Assembly (NCBI GenBank): GCA_026419785.1
Contig: JAODTK010005902.1
Location: forward strand, 62,001 to 126,000
DNA from: Sclerodactyla briareus
Taxonomy: Eukaryota; Echinodermata; Holothuroidea; Dendrochirotida; Sclerodactylidae
Direction: 5' to 3'
DNA: 64,000 bases
This document shows positions 51,594-62,749 of the stretch, piece after piece (positions within the stretch are counted from its first letter, which is position 1; every line of letters begins with the position of its first letter). A model generated the notes under the pieces. It made no database searches. It saw only the letters and a list, made by a program, of their open reading frames with translations, and was not told the origin of the DNA. Made by a program: the position numbers and the translations under genes.

Positions 51594-53440
51594 TCACCTG
51601 CAGATTACTATTTTCCTCTTGCTTTCGGCAAGGAATCAATGAAGAGTTCATGCGGATTTGGCGGAAACTAGTCTAATGTATACATCACTAAACCAATTAA
51701 AGAGGCATTGTCGTCTGGTGGAAACTGTCGAAAAAGTGACAGCGACGTTTGCATGACGTCACGATATAAATATCAGTTTCCATACAAATACCATTACAAC
51801 CAACCGATGAATAATAGTTAAGTAATTTTACGGTCAGGATATCATATGATTAAAGGGGGGGACCCAAAATTTCTTTATATAGCATATGGCCAGATTGAAA
51901 ATTCCTGATAGCGTTCACAAAAACTAAATATGCTTATAATGAAGGAAAATATAATTAAAACCACCATCACACTCATCTGGAGATATACGGGTACATACAC
52001 AATTCTTTAGAAACTAACAGGTCATAACATATTACCTATTATTAGGCATATTTGAGAGGATAAAATACTAAAACACTGACGTTTCTACCAGCTACTTTTT
52101 TCGCGAGTTGCAATAGACAAATTATCAACATATGTCTGAAAACAGCCGGGGTTTTCCCCAAAAATCATATTCATAGAAAGTTCAGGGATTTAGAGCGTAA
52201 ATGCTGTGGAACCCTTTGTTTTGATTCCTTGTTCCTTGTTCTGAAATTTCGAACTATTCAGTCCTTCCAATCTCTAAATATACCCTACTGAAAACAGAAC
52301 TGATTCTCAAAAAAATCCAAATTTGGCCAAAATCAATCCCCCCACCTCCCACCCCCTCCCCTCAAATCCACATTTTAGGTAATTTCCGGCTGATTGCAGG
52401 AAGAAGTGTTGATTGAAGCCTTTTTTACATTGCTACAAACATCGAAATCTTCAGTCATTGGAATCAGCGAATATCTTGAAAAATAGTGAAAATTGTAAAA
52501 ATGAGAAATCGCTCCAATTTTTTTCCCCCTAATTTCACAATTTTTGTAGTTTCCGCCTGATTTTGTGAGCGAATATATGTTTCCTTTCCTGGCATGTACA
52601 GAATTTTACTATGTTCAGCCATTCCAAAATATATATATACAAGATATTTTCGAAAAAACATTCGCAAAATCGGATGGACACGCAACACACACACACACTA
52701 ACACACATGCGCAAACACACAAAACGGTCACACTTCGCGAGTGCACCTCATTGCCGGATTCACCCAGCACCATTGGTACCCCACCAACGGGTACCCCTCA
52801 GTGGATAGTTTCTACCCACCACTATGGTTACCATAGCAACCGTTGCTATGAACAGTGAAATGGCAAACTGACTACAATATCCGACCCTTCGGGACCGATG
52901 AGATAATAATATAATTTATATTATATACAGGACGAAAACAACAAGAGAAATGTATTTTGTAGGCCAGCTATTCTGCTAGTTTGGAGTTTCTGCTTTTTGT
53001 GTATTGACCTGCTTTTTTAACATATGGAGGGTATCACTTGTGCGAAGAGAAAATTTGAGGTTATTCCATATTTAGGTGGTGTTTTGGTGGTGGTTTGTAG
53101 AGATGACGTTGGTGACATGTAAATGGTCACCAACTCCTGCACATGGGCTGTCGATGGAGGGTAAGTCGATTTGTACGTAATGGTTTGTAAAAAATGTCAA
53201 GGCTTGTTACTGTGTACCCCACTGGTAGTCATGTTATGAGTACTGCAGTGATTTGCCTGTTGCTTCTTTGTCCTGGATATGATCCATACAACGATTATTG
53301 CCACTTCTGTTCTCTTGAAATGAGTCACTATAATCCATGCGAAACCATGCATTAGTAATGCATCTGCATATACAGCCGATGTTACAAATGTGATAGTGGC
53401 AGCATCGACGAAAAACCACTTGTTCTGTTTTCTTTGAAAA
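49268..53440. other. Repeat-rich stretch, no gene confirmed
   Basis: Several ends resembling hAT (caggcacggctttacg at 49341, caggggcgcaccccta at 50032) lack partners. Open frames at 50678-50956 and 50996-51289 have no family I recognise; a minus-strand run at about 51165-51075 reads MDIFINLFCGMGHATAWALA, possibly membrane-like, after an acceptor-like ctaatatacag. I cannot assign it. Confidence 0.35.
51545..51592. repeat. (CA)n microsatellite with CGCG start
   Basis: acacgcgcgcgc leading into about 17 CA dinucleotides. Confidence 0.95.
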
Positions 53441-53454
53441 TGAGGACACCAGGG

Positions 53455-53625
53455 CGGATCTAGATCGATACTGAAGGGGGCGGTTCACTGGGTGGGCGCC
53501 TAGTTTTGTGCGGGAGGGGGCTGCCATAGCGACTGTCTGAGCGGAACGCCACCATTGGTTGGCGCGGTGCGAACCAGACAATTTTGAGCCTGAAAGATCC
53601 CCAGATTGCGGAAATGGCACTTCCT
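53455..53625 (+). mobile_element. hAT-like left end (cagggcggatctag)
   Basis: CAGGGCGGATCTAG is a usual start for hAT elements. The following 150 bp matches the repeat at 47940-48100 in the other orientation. Its partner end was not located, so it is a fragment. Confidence 0.5.
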
Positions 53626-56100
53626 GAGCCTTTGCGGCTGTTTTATATCAGTTATTACGTTCCGAAAGTTTCATCCCGGGAGAAATTATCTCATGCTTTT
53701 TTCTCAATTCTTGCCCGCCAGAGAGGCATGTTCCTGGGTATTACCATGTTGGCTACCGCCCATATGTAATGGCAGTATGAGAAGAATAGTGCCCTCTTGG
53801 TATTCTACGACTGGTGAAGTTAGTTGCGCTGGGGCCATGTTCATGTTGTATACTGATAGGCGCATGAAACTAGCCCATTACCCCGATTTCGGAGCTTTGC
53901 CCGCAATTGATGCGAAACGAGGAAGCGACTGCGTGCAAAAATCAGATGCGGTGGTTAAGTCATTCAAGTACTAGGCATTGTAAGTTGTGTGAATAGATCA
54001 GGGCCAGACTAGAAAAATACCATCTTACTTCTGGTCCCTCCACTCTAAGAAATTTTGTATTTCATGCGAACTAATTCCATCGAACAATGTAGTTACTGTG
54101 ATGCAAAAATGCAATTATGTAAAATCATGCAATTTCCTTGAGAGAGTGGAAAATAAACTTGAACTTTTTACCTATTCAATGAGTCCAGTTTTTCGCCCAT
54201 TCGTTGGTAGATTTTTCAGTCTCTAATTGCCCCGGAACAGATACTCTTCTTGGTCTGTTGGTTGCCCTCTTTCTACCTAACTGACCGGCATTTTTCTTGT
54301 TGTTCGTAATAAACCATGGTAGTGGCGAGAACCACATTCATTTGAATCATTCCCCCAACATATTAACCCAACGCAAACTGCACTCAGTGCACTGCATGCC
54401 GCAAACATGTACAACTCCTGTACGAAGTTGGAATCTGTGCGCCCTGAATTGATGTGTTATACCGAAATTTAGACAGTTCCATCTTTCGCGCAGTCATGAC
54501 TTATGAAGATACCGCAGACAAAAACGGATGCCTTATAATTCGCGCGTAACGAGTGATTTTTCAGAATACTGATGATGAATATGTCAAAATTCACCTCTTC
54601 ATTCAAGGCCACTTGATAATTCCAACTTTTGAGTAGAGAGGCAAGCGCTGGGCGTATTTTCCTGTGATGGGTGGGCGACGACACTCCACCGTGCAACAAT
54701 CGTGACTAGAAACTGCCCCTATCCCCCCGCTCGTATCTGCCCTTGGATGACAATTGATTGAAGTTGCTGGTGTTGACTGAAAATTGAATGGCACGTGCAT
54801 CGGATCGTTCATGATGTGTTGGTTCAAAGACGATTAATATATGTTTCATCTAATTCAGAATTGAATTATCTGCATGCATCCATTTACTTATGCCACGGCG
54901 TAGCAATGGTAGGTTATGCTGACAGCATGTCACTGTTGGGTCTCGAATATAGGCAGTACAACTGTGGGCCAAGTACCGAATCTTGAGGAACTCCATATTA
55001 TACAGTTGCCCTTGCTTGAATATTCAGGTGTGACGTGGTTGGGCACGCATTTCCTTGTGCGGTTCTCCTCAGGATATAATGTTCACTAACTTAATCTCGC
55101 ACATGCCATAACCATCGAACCTCACAAAAATTTACTTTATCACGGACCAGGTCGCAAGGTCGCTCGATCCAAACAAGCGACGAAGCTTGCGGTCAGCCAA
55201 TGCTCCAAGGAAATCAACTCGACATAGGATGCTAGGGATATTGTACGACACATAAGAGATACGTGACTGTCCGGTCCGTGCATCCCCATCTGCCTATGTG
55301 ATTCTCGAAGGTTCTTGATCGATCTCTCTCCCCCTCTCTCACTAGGACCAAAACAACTGCCTTACAGCTCTCAGTGCCTAACATAACTGGACATTATTCA
55401 AAACATAAGGCTGATCTTCGTACGGATACAGCGAACCTCTGCGTAGTCCATCTTCTCGGTATCAGGAAGCGTATACTGAAACTGACCAACGTTTCTAGAA
55501 CTGATATAATCCATTGAAGACTTGAGTGATCGTAGAAAGAAATGTTAGCAGATCCTTACTTACCGCGGTGCATACTACGAACCAGCGACTGATGCGTAGT
55601 GGCTACTCCGTGGCTACATTATATACGCTTGGTTGCACCAGCATATATTGCTATATTGTTTCGTTGCATGAGAGGTAAACACTGGAATCCTGAGGGAACA
55701 GATCAGTGAGCAAACATTTTAGAGAAAAATGTTTAAGTCGTCCTGACTGAACTCGGAACTTATCTTTTGGCCGAGAGGCCCCAATAATGGCTGATGCACC
55801 CAGTTGTCTTTCACTAGACAAAGTTTTCGTCGGTGGAGCTTACGATGAAGACAATCACATTTCTGCAAATCACCAAAATGACACCAACTCAAAAGAGTTG
55901 AGCACATATGACCGAATAATTTGATTCTCCAGAGTCATTACAAAACATCTAATGTCATCAGTGGCTTCACAACATACACAGACCGTCATCGATGTAAATT
56001 GCAACAATGGTCATGAATAACTTTTGGTACTATCGATCTATTACATCGAGGAACTCAAACCCCTATTCTTCGCCTAGTTTCCTAGTTCATGTCATTCTAC
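53626..56100. other. Non-coding stretch, weak exon candidates
   Basis: Minus-strand frames at 54590-54665 (acceptor ccacccatcacag, KIRPALASLLKSWNYQVALN, donor GAAGAG|gtgaat) could be an exon of an unknown gene, but a single short exon is weak evidence. Nothing else was recognised. Confidence 0.3.
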
Positions 56101-56129
56101 ATAACGACACTTGACGAACGTATGTCAAC

Positions 56130-56660
56130 ATGGCGAATGTACCAGTACCTGTGAGACAACTAGCGCTTATGATTTTGCAGCTGCAGATTGAGCAACAACA
56201 CAACAGCTTAATTGGTGCTGTATCCGCAGCCGTGCTCCTCCTACAGAGAAGGCCAGCGGTGAAAGAGAAACAGGCGAAAGTACTGATTTGTCCTTGGATA
56301 AGCGGCGGCCATTCCCACGGCAATTACGGTAAACGAATTCAGGAAACTGAGAGAGAGAGTCGCATGGTCATTTATCACTACCTTGCGCACGGAACCGTGC
56401 ATGTTTCACGAACTGGCTTCTTTGCTGTGTCTCCCCGACTGACGCGCGAAGAACGACACGTTCGCTAACCTTCATCTGATCTGTCGACTATTAGCGATCG
56501 ATCGTACGATCTTTCGCGTCGCTACGATTATTAATCTCTATTCATAATCAATATCAAAATGCCTCAACGAGGCAACGGTTGTTTTTTTTTATATCTGTTA
56601 CATGTTTGCAGTGGCCTACAATTATCGCTCTATAACTGTGTCCTATCATCTCTTTGGAAA
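56130..56660 (+). pseudogene. HARBI1-like (PIF/Harbinger) nuclease N-terminus
   Basis: The frame from 56130 gives LALMILQLQIEQQHNSLIGA, LLLQRR and CPWISGGHSHGNYGK, matching the N-terminus of HARBI1-type nucleases (RRR-x-WVRPWxxRRxxxGxYxxL). A +1 frame over 56370-56450 then gives TEPCMFHELA, and the first frame resumes with VSPRLTREE. A later segment at 56600 (AVAYNYRSITVSYHLFGKN) fits the LRYLAxGxxYRSL region. The DDE catalytic part is not seen, so this is a broken transposon gene. Confidence 0.72.
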
Positions 56661-57075
56661 AAATGCTGAAAAGGCCGACTGTCGTCTACCAAATCGAATG
56701 GAAATTGCCAACCAGGTGTACTGGCGACTAATCCGACACTCGACAGGAGGATACATAGGGTTTATATTATGTAGAAAAGTTTACGTTTCCGAGAATCAAT
56801 TATCGTCTGATCACCTCACACAACTCGCCAAGCAGACGCAACAAATTGCTAGTCGCATAATGATTCCTATAAACTGCCGAGCACTGCTCGCTCAATTTTG
56901 CGCACCTCCCGCCGGACCTTTCGGAATTGATCACCATATCACCAGTCCTACACGAATCATTGGTTCACAAACTATATCGCCTCAGAAAGATGACCCCGAA
57001 TGGACAAGGCGACTTGACGACATTGTAATAACCGCAAACAGTATGACTCGGCATCCCACGTCCTCGGAATACTGA
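56602..57075 (+). CDS. ORF of 157 codons downstream of the Harbinger fragment, unidentified
   Basis: An open frame from ATG to TGA. Its first ~25 residues may continue the Harbinger remnant; the rest (ending TANSMTRHPTSSEY) matches nothing I recognise and has no transmembrane or signal features. It could be chance or a decayed second transposon ORF (Harbinger elements often carry a Myb/SANT-like protein), but the SANT pattern is not visible. Confidence 0.25.
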   Translation: MFAVAYNYRSITVSYHLFGKNAEKADCRLPNRMEIANQVYWRLIRHSTGGYIGFILCRKVYVSENQLSSDHLTQLAKQTQQIASRIMIPINCRALLAQFCAPPAGPFGIDHHITSPTRIIGSQTISPQKDDPEWTRRLDDIVITANSMTRHPTSSEY

Positions 57076-57430
57076 ATGTGAACCTCTGGACGAAGGGCAG
57101 AAGAAAGAAAGGAACATAAAGATCTCATCCTCGTAGTGGTTCACGGGCAAACACGAACGTGACCTAGGAAAGAAGTAGAAAGAACGGAAGATTCCGTCGA
57201 TTTTAACGACACTGTCTTTCAGCTGGAATACAAATCATCCCTGCATGGTACTTTAGTCTACCTAGAGCAAAGGTGAGCCCAGCACTGGTTAGTGGGCCTA
57301 CCCAATAGTATCTTTGATGAATACTGGTAGTCTGCAGTAGTTGGAACCTTTTCTACTTAGCAAACAACCCATGCGGCGCTCTCAGGAAAGACGGGAAACT
57401 TGGGAGGGGGTGATAGTTAGCGCAACCAAG

Positions 57431-57466
57431 GGGGGGGGGGGGATGCAAAGGGGGGGGGATGGGGGT
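57431..57466. repeat. G-rich tract
   Basis: Two long G-runs separated by atgcaaa and followed by atgggggtg. Confidence 0.8.
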
Positions 57467-58139
57467 GAGGCAGAGGAGAGACACTCCCTAGTGGGTAGGA
57501 CAGCAGTGGGAAACGTGGTGAATTCGGTTGAAGAATTTGATTGAAAAAAAATCCAGATGGATCCCACGGGATGAGGAACGAAAAGTTGGTCTCGAAAAAA
57601 TTGCCATGCTCTAAAATGACGCAAAAATTTGTGATGTGAACTCAGACGTCAACAAATCAGGATGGCCACCTTGGAGTGGTGAGGCCAAGCCACTTTCGAA
57701 TCTGATCGGGATCACTATTTGATGAACATAAGTGCAAAGTTTCAAATCAGGAAAAGAGCGTTTTGAAATATTATTGCGACATGGCAATAAATGAATTAAA
57801 TACTGCAATGAATGACTCAAATAACGGAAGGATGGATGCATGGATAGCAGCATGTGGGTCAATTCAGGGCGCTTAATTGAGATCCGATCACGCCGTGAGG
57901 ACGAATCCTACGCCGTTATAGGATATACAGACAAACGTAGGAGAGAAGTGGCCGTATTATCGAAGATTTCATATAGAATCAATTGGTTTAGAACTAAATC
58001 AGTACACGGTCCGTCACAATCGGGACAAGGCTAGCCTTGTTATATATTGTCAAACTGTGTCAGACGGAACTACTTAGCTCGATTGAAATGAATTCACGCT
58101 TTCTGTGATTCTCCAAATGAACACTACAGTTGAGACGTC

Positions 58140-59530
58140 TCTGGGTGCATCAGCTTTGCGGTAAACTAGGAACCATTCATACTTGAAACTGTCGTGCATC
58201 GTGTTCATCCGTACATAAAACAATGGAGGGAAACCGTCTAGAGAAACATATCTTCTCTATAAATGGGTTGTAAATAGTGGACGGCAGGGAGTAAGTACAA
58301 TCCGTAGAGATGATTACCATGATGATAAGAGTATTTTGGCATGGCAGCCTTGGGACCGATCTGTGACCACACTTCGCTCGGTGACGTGAAGAATATGTAC
58401 GTGGCAATTATGAAGTCTTAGCAGTCTGAAGCAGCCGCCATTCAATATATCATAGTAGGATAATTCACTGTAGTTCATCATATGCGACTGAAAGCCCACT
58501 AAACTATACGGCGTCAACGCCCACAACGCTACGAGTGAGCCGCGTGCGGTTGACCGCGGCGTGGACCGTAAGCTCATTGCGACTTATCGATGCAATGAAT
58601 CATGGTTTCTGTTTGTTCTCAAATTGAACATACATTGAGTACCGTTCACGGATTGCATTTAGCTTTGCGGTTCACGGACGTTCGCATGACGTGAATGGTG
58701 CAGGTTTAATTCCGTAAATGAAGCGTATAGAGGGGAAACGTTGAGTAAAATATTTTCTTTTAAAAATGGGGTTTGTGAACGTTGAACAGACATGGAAATA
58801 AGTACAAGCGTAAAGACGAAATAACGTGATAATAGCTATTGGTGCCATGGCTAGACGTGAACGCTTTGTACGTGAAGAATATGTACGTGACAATTATGAA
58901 CGCTTAGCAGCCCAAAGCAGCGAGATCAAGATTATCATAGTAGTGATAATTTCACTGCAGTTCATGATATTGCGACTAAAGCCTACCTTACACTATACGC
59001 AGTTCAATCGTCGCAACGCTTAAGGGCCGGTCACACTATAAAACGATTTCTCTATCGTTCTGCTACACAAGCTATCTTTTTTAGATTTCAGGCTGACCCA
59101 GGATGGAGAGGTTCTGTGTGGTAACAATTGTCATGAATACTAGTACATTATCACAATACCTTCTCAAGATCGAAAGTGTTCGAAAAACCCTCATTCCTAA
59201 ATGACGTCATATCGAAAAATGGTAAGAGTCTTACGATAAATCGTTTGAGCTCACCGAAATAGGAAAATATTGTGATTCTCAAAACGCCCGGGAATGGCTT
59301 TCCACATTGGATGGGTTTGCAAATAGCGAATCAAGTCTCATTCCCTGTGCAGGGTGTTTTCCAGCCGTCAGCACTAATAGGCCCGGTATTTATCGGCCTG
59401 AACCAATAATATCGGATCGTTGCACGACACGATATCGTTATAGTGTGACCGGCCCTTTACAATCGCCCCCCAACGGTGACCGCAAGCGGCGACCGTAAGC
59501 TCCTTGCGACTCCTTACGATATTCACTGCG
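58140..59530. repeat. Tandem duplication, second copy interrupted
   Basis: Copy 1 (about 58140-58600) and copy 2 (about 58650-59530) share agctttgcggt, gtgaagaatatgtacgtg, caattatgaa, cagttcat and gaccgtaagctc in order. Copy 2 carries a 434-bp MITE between cgcaacgctta and caatcgcc. Reverse-strand frames in both copies start MxRTYSSR, but I see no conserved protein. Ends resembling Harbinger termini (ttacactatacgcag; cagtgtgaggccagggc at 59883) suggest the duplicated unit is itself transposon-derived. Confidence 0.75.
59023..59456. mobile_element. PIF/Harbinger MITE with TTA duplication
   Basis: Ends agggccggtcacactataaa and, in reverse complement, agggccggtcacactataac are inverted and about 25 bp long. 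TTA flanks both sides (59020-59022, 59457-59459). A 3-bp TTA/TAA duplication with GGGCC-type ends is typical of PIF/Harbinger. 434 bp, no ORF of note. Confidence 0.88.
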
Positions 59531-59974
59531 GTCGATTATCCAGACCGTGAAGTATTTGGCTTTGGAACGCGGCACTGGAGGAATGACACAGCAGAAGGAA
59601 AAAAAAAACGGGATATCTTTATTCAAAGGTAGTCATAAGCCCTCCGGAATTATGAAGGAAAGTTGACCACTAATAGCCAAAAATAGAAGAGAACACTACT
59701 ACTCTTTTTCAGTCAAGCTATTTCGCGCTTCATTCTCCATGTCGTTCGATTTATTTGCCATCACAAAACTACGTGGGCCTTGCGGAACCAAGAAAAAATT
59801 GAACTTGTTCAAAATTCGCCGCAACGCTTGCGGCCAGTCTGGCCGATCGCAGTCGCTAAGGTGTTGCGGTTAGCAATCCGTTACAGTGTGAGGCCAGGGC
59901 TTTGGGAACATTTAATTTAGGAAAGGAAAGTGAAATAATGGTAATTCGTTGCCAAGGGTTCCTTTTGCACTCAC

Positions 59975-60902
59975 CAACTGAGAAGGGCATATGGCTGGGT
60001 GGGTCTCGAAGACACCGTCTTTGACGAAACCTCTCTGGCCTAAACTCAAATGGTTCTGGAAACCTCCCGGAATCCATGTTGATGGATTCCTCGTAACTTG
60101 CTACGATCGTGCCCTTTGGAAAGTCATAGCCGAACAACTGTAAATCTTCTTCAGTGATGTGTGGAATACCCGTAGTGGTACAACGTTCGAGACTCTCTGA
60201 CTCCTCTAGTATCATTGCTTGCCTCTCCGTAGCGTCGAACGGTCGGCGTAAGTCGGCATCCCATGTTTTCCGATGAAGGCGTCGAGCTCTTGCTGACATC
60301 TGGTTTGGACGCTAGATGCGTTGCTAGCATAGGACTAGCCCATAACAGCGTAGTTGACGTCGTTTCCGTAGCTGCGCCGAATAAGTCCACCAGCACGTGA
60401 TATTTCTTTATTGCAAGTGAGTTTCGTCGCCTTTCTATTTCTTCCAGGAACAATTTCACGACTGTCTTGTTAGGTTGGGATTTTATTTTGGTTGTGATCC
60501 CTTCCAATGTTCTCTTATATTGTGGCCAAACAGCTTTATTCTCTCCCTGGACCAAAGGCAACCTGCAGAAGAAATTGGAAGTAATGAAGATTGCTCCCGG
60601 CCAGAAGCTTTCCTATGGGTGCCGTTGCGTAGTAGCATATCTTCTTGAAATCTGTGTCATCATAATTGTATTGGTTCCCGAAGACAATACTACACGCTAT
60701 GCTGGCGACAGATGCTTGAAGTGATTCAGACAGGTCCCAGCAAGGTTTTCCTACGAGAGTGTCCATCTTTGAGATGTGACGTTCAAAATCTCCAACTGTA
60801 TGTTACGAGAGAAAAGTTCCTTGCCAACACCAATATCCCGGAACAGGTCTCTTGTGAATCGACTGATCGCCTTCCATGCAGATCCACTAGCGAGGATGAA
60901 AC
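59975..60902 (-). pseudogene. CYP2-like cytochrome P450, frameshifted exon
   Basis: P450s of this clade are ER-bound haem monooxygenases. On the minus strand, after acceptor acctttctag, the protein reads GFILASGSAWKAISRF, DLFRDIGVGKELF, SLQASVASIACSIVFGNQYN, EEIERRRN, the I-helix DLFGAATETTSTTLLWA, RCQQELDAFIGKHGMPTYAD, ESQRVSNVVPL (K-helix ExxR), GIPHITEEDLQLFGYDFPKG, FPEPFEFRPERF and MPFSVG. At least five frame changes are needed. The donor GTTG|gtgagtgc falls at the usual last CYP2 intron just before the haem-binding Cys loop, and the acceptor fits the usual first intron. The exons before it and the haem-loop exon after it were not found. It is a pseudogene or error-ridden gene; without introns between, either lineage-specific intron loss or old retrocopying is possible. 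Confidence 0.88.
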
Positions 60903-61224
60903 CTAGAAAGGTAACATATTTGAATATATTCGAATGATTAGTAGAACTAGTAGCAGAGTCTGGTTTTAGCTACCCAGCTCCGAAACTGACTGGAGAAGAG
61001 TTTTAGTAGCTTAAAGTGGATCTTTCACGATTTGAATATCGCACTATCACGATATTTTATTAGAATCGCAATCAATCATTTCATACGAAATACCGTGGGA
61101 CCGTGTAGTTGAATTGAGTCTGCACTTTGGGAGTCATTTTTGGTAATTAATCACCAACCTAATTGAATCGAGAAGCCGACTCCAAGCAGTGATCACCCTA
61201 CTCCTGGATGGGCTTAAAGGTTAT

Positions 61225-62378
61225 TATATCCCCACTTCGGGGATATTATGGTTTTGGCAGCGTCGTCTCCGCCACCGCCGCCGGAAGCTTTTCGTGTTAA
61301 CGCAATGACTCTGTGTAATGCAATGCCCGATTTAACACGAAAATTGCACACATGTTCGCCCTTACGAAATCTTGGATGAGTTCGAATGTGGGCGTCGCGG
61401 CACCCTTATGGGGGCGGCCATCTTGGATTTTCAACGGAACTGAATTGATGGTTTTTGCGCAATAACTCCTAGTGGCCTTTCGTATCCATATGGAACTTTG
61501 CACACATGATCGTCTGATGAAAATTTCGATGGGTCAAAAAAGTGTGCATCGCCCGACTGCTCTAATGACGGCCATTTGGGATTTTTTTGGCGAAAATGAG
61601 TTTTTGGTTGATTTGCGCGTTTTGTCCATTACGTGGCGATCATTTTTGAGACCAACTTTTGTTTTCGCCCCATAACGACCCACCTGGCGGTCATTTTGAA
61701 TTTTTGCGAAATTCATTCTTCTGCAGATCTGACATTGTTTTCTCTTTTAACTTTGCACACATAATCACGTAATGAAAATTTTGAATGGGTGAATCCGTGG
61801 GCATCGCCCGACCGCTCTGACGGCGGCCATTTTGGATTTTTTTTTTTTTTGGCGAGCACGGATTTTTCGTTTTATTTTCGCGTTTTGAGGCATGGCGATC
61901 ATTTTGAGACTAACTGTTTTTTCGCGCCGATACGTACCCCCCCGGCAGCCATTTTGAATTCTTGCAAAATTCCTTCCTACAAAAACAGGGTTTTCCCTGA
62001 TTGGCGCGTTTTGAAAATGATCGATTAAGTTTTGAGACCAACTTTTATTTCTGCTTCATACGCCCACCACCCGGCGGGCCATTTTCGGGTAGGTTATTTT
62101 ATTCCGTTTTGCGCGTTTTGCACGTTTCGGAAAAACTATTTCCAACCATAATTTCGCCTCATAGGACCCCACCCAACGGCCATTTCGAATTTCTGAACTG
62201 ATTTTACTACAGATTCGCATATTTCGGAGCATGGTGTGTACATTGGAACCATCCCACTTCCCTGTAAAAAAATCCCCCTTTGATAAAAAAAACGAAACAA
62301 AGACGAACGATATCACCCTCTGATTGATCGAAAGTGGGTATACACACATTGGCGGTTTACCCGCCAGGGATGTCTAGT
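61225..62378 (-). mobile_element. Hairpin-capped modular element, copy C
   Basis: Inverted relative to A and B. At the left, tatatccccacttcggggat is the 3' hairpin, followed by attatggttttggcagcgtc and gtctccgcc; at the right, ggcggtttacccgcc and gggatgtctagt form the 5' end with a GGCGG-GTAAA-CCGCC hairpin. The interior modules differ: repeated ggcggccattttggattttt and aactttgcacacatgatc, ~100-200 bp apart. Ends are shared, centre is not. Confidence 0.85.
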
Positions 62379-62404
62379 TTACACTTCATCATTCATCAAG
62401 TTTG

Positions 62405-62495
62405 TTTGTCGGAATAGCCAAGTCGGTAAAGCTCCAGTCCGTAGTACCGATCGATTGGGATTCGGAGTCTATCGGGAGCCCCAAGACTTTTCACA
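62405..62495 (+). other. tRNA-like segment, possible SINE head
   Basis: tagccaagtcggtaaagc resembles a pol III A box and gggattcggagtc a B box, 35 bp apart. The fold as a full tRNA is not convincing, and a TATA-like ctataaag follows at 62567. It may head a tRNA-derived SINE or be chance within an LTR. Confidence 0.35.
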
Positions 62496-62704
62496 GTGCT
62501 GTTGGACGAGAAGTACTCTGCAATGTCCACGTCCCCAACGTTAAAGAGTGGGTCCCTCGGGGGACACTATAAAGAACGGGGACGCGCGTAAGGAACCGTC
62601 ACTTTCTGGTCGCAACGAATTGCCTACTTGCGTTCATATTAGCTGAGTGTATAGTTTAGCGGTTTTTAGCTGCGTGTGCCAGCTCTACAATTCATCATGT
62701 CTTT

Positions 62705-62745
62705 CCGTCCGTTCGTTAGTTCGTTCGTTCGTTCGTCCGTTCTGT
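62705..62745. repeat. (TTCG)n microsatellite
   Basis: gttagttcgttcgttcgttc and related tetranucleotide copies. Confidence 0.9.
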
Positions 62746-62749
62746 TCGT

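Noticed and set aside
55770..55800. ctctcggccaaaag (minus), U2 snRNA-like
   Set aside because: Only a few bases match; the conserved U2 region after it is absent.
59940..59975. P450 haem-binding Cys apparently present as FSVGECK
   Set aside because: The Cys is read from intron sequence after the GTTG|gtgagt donor; the FxxGxRxC loop would be on the next exon.
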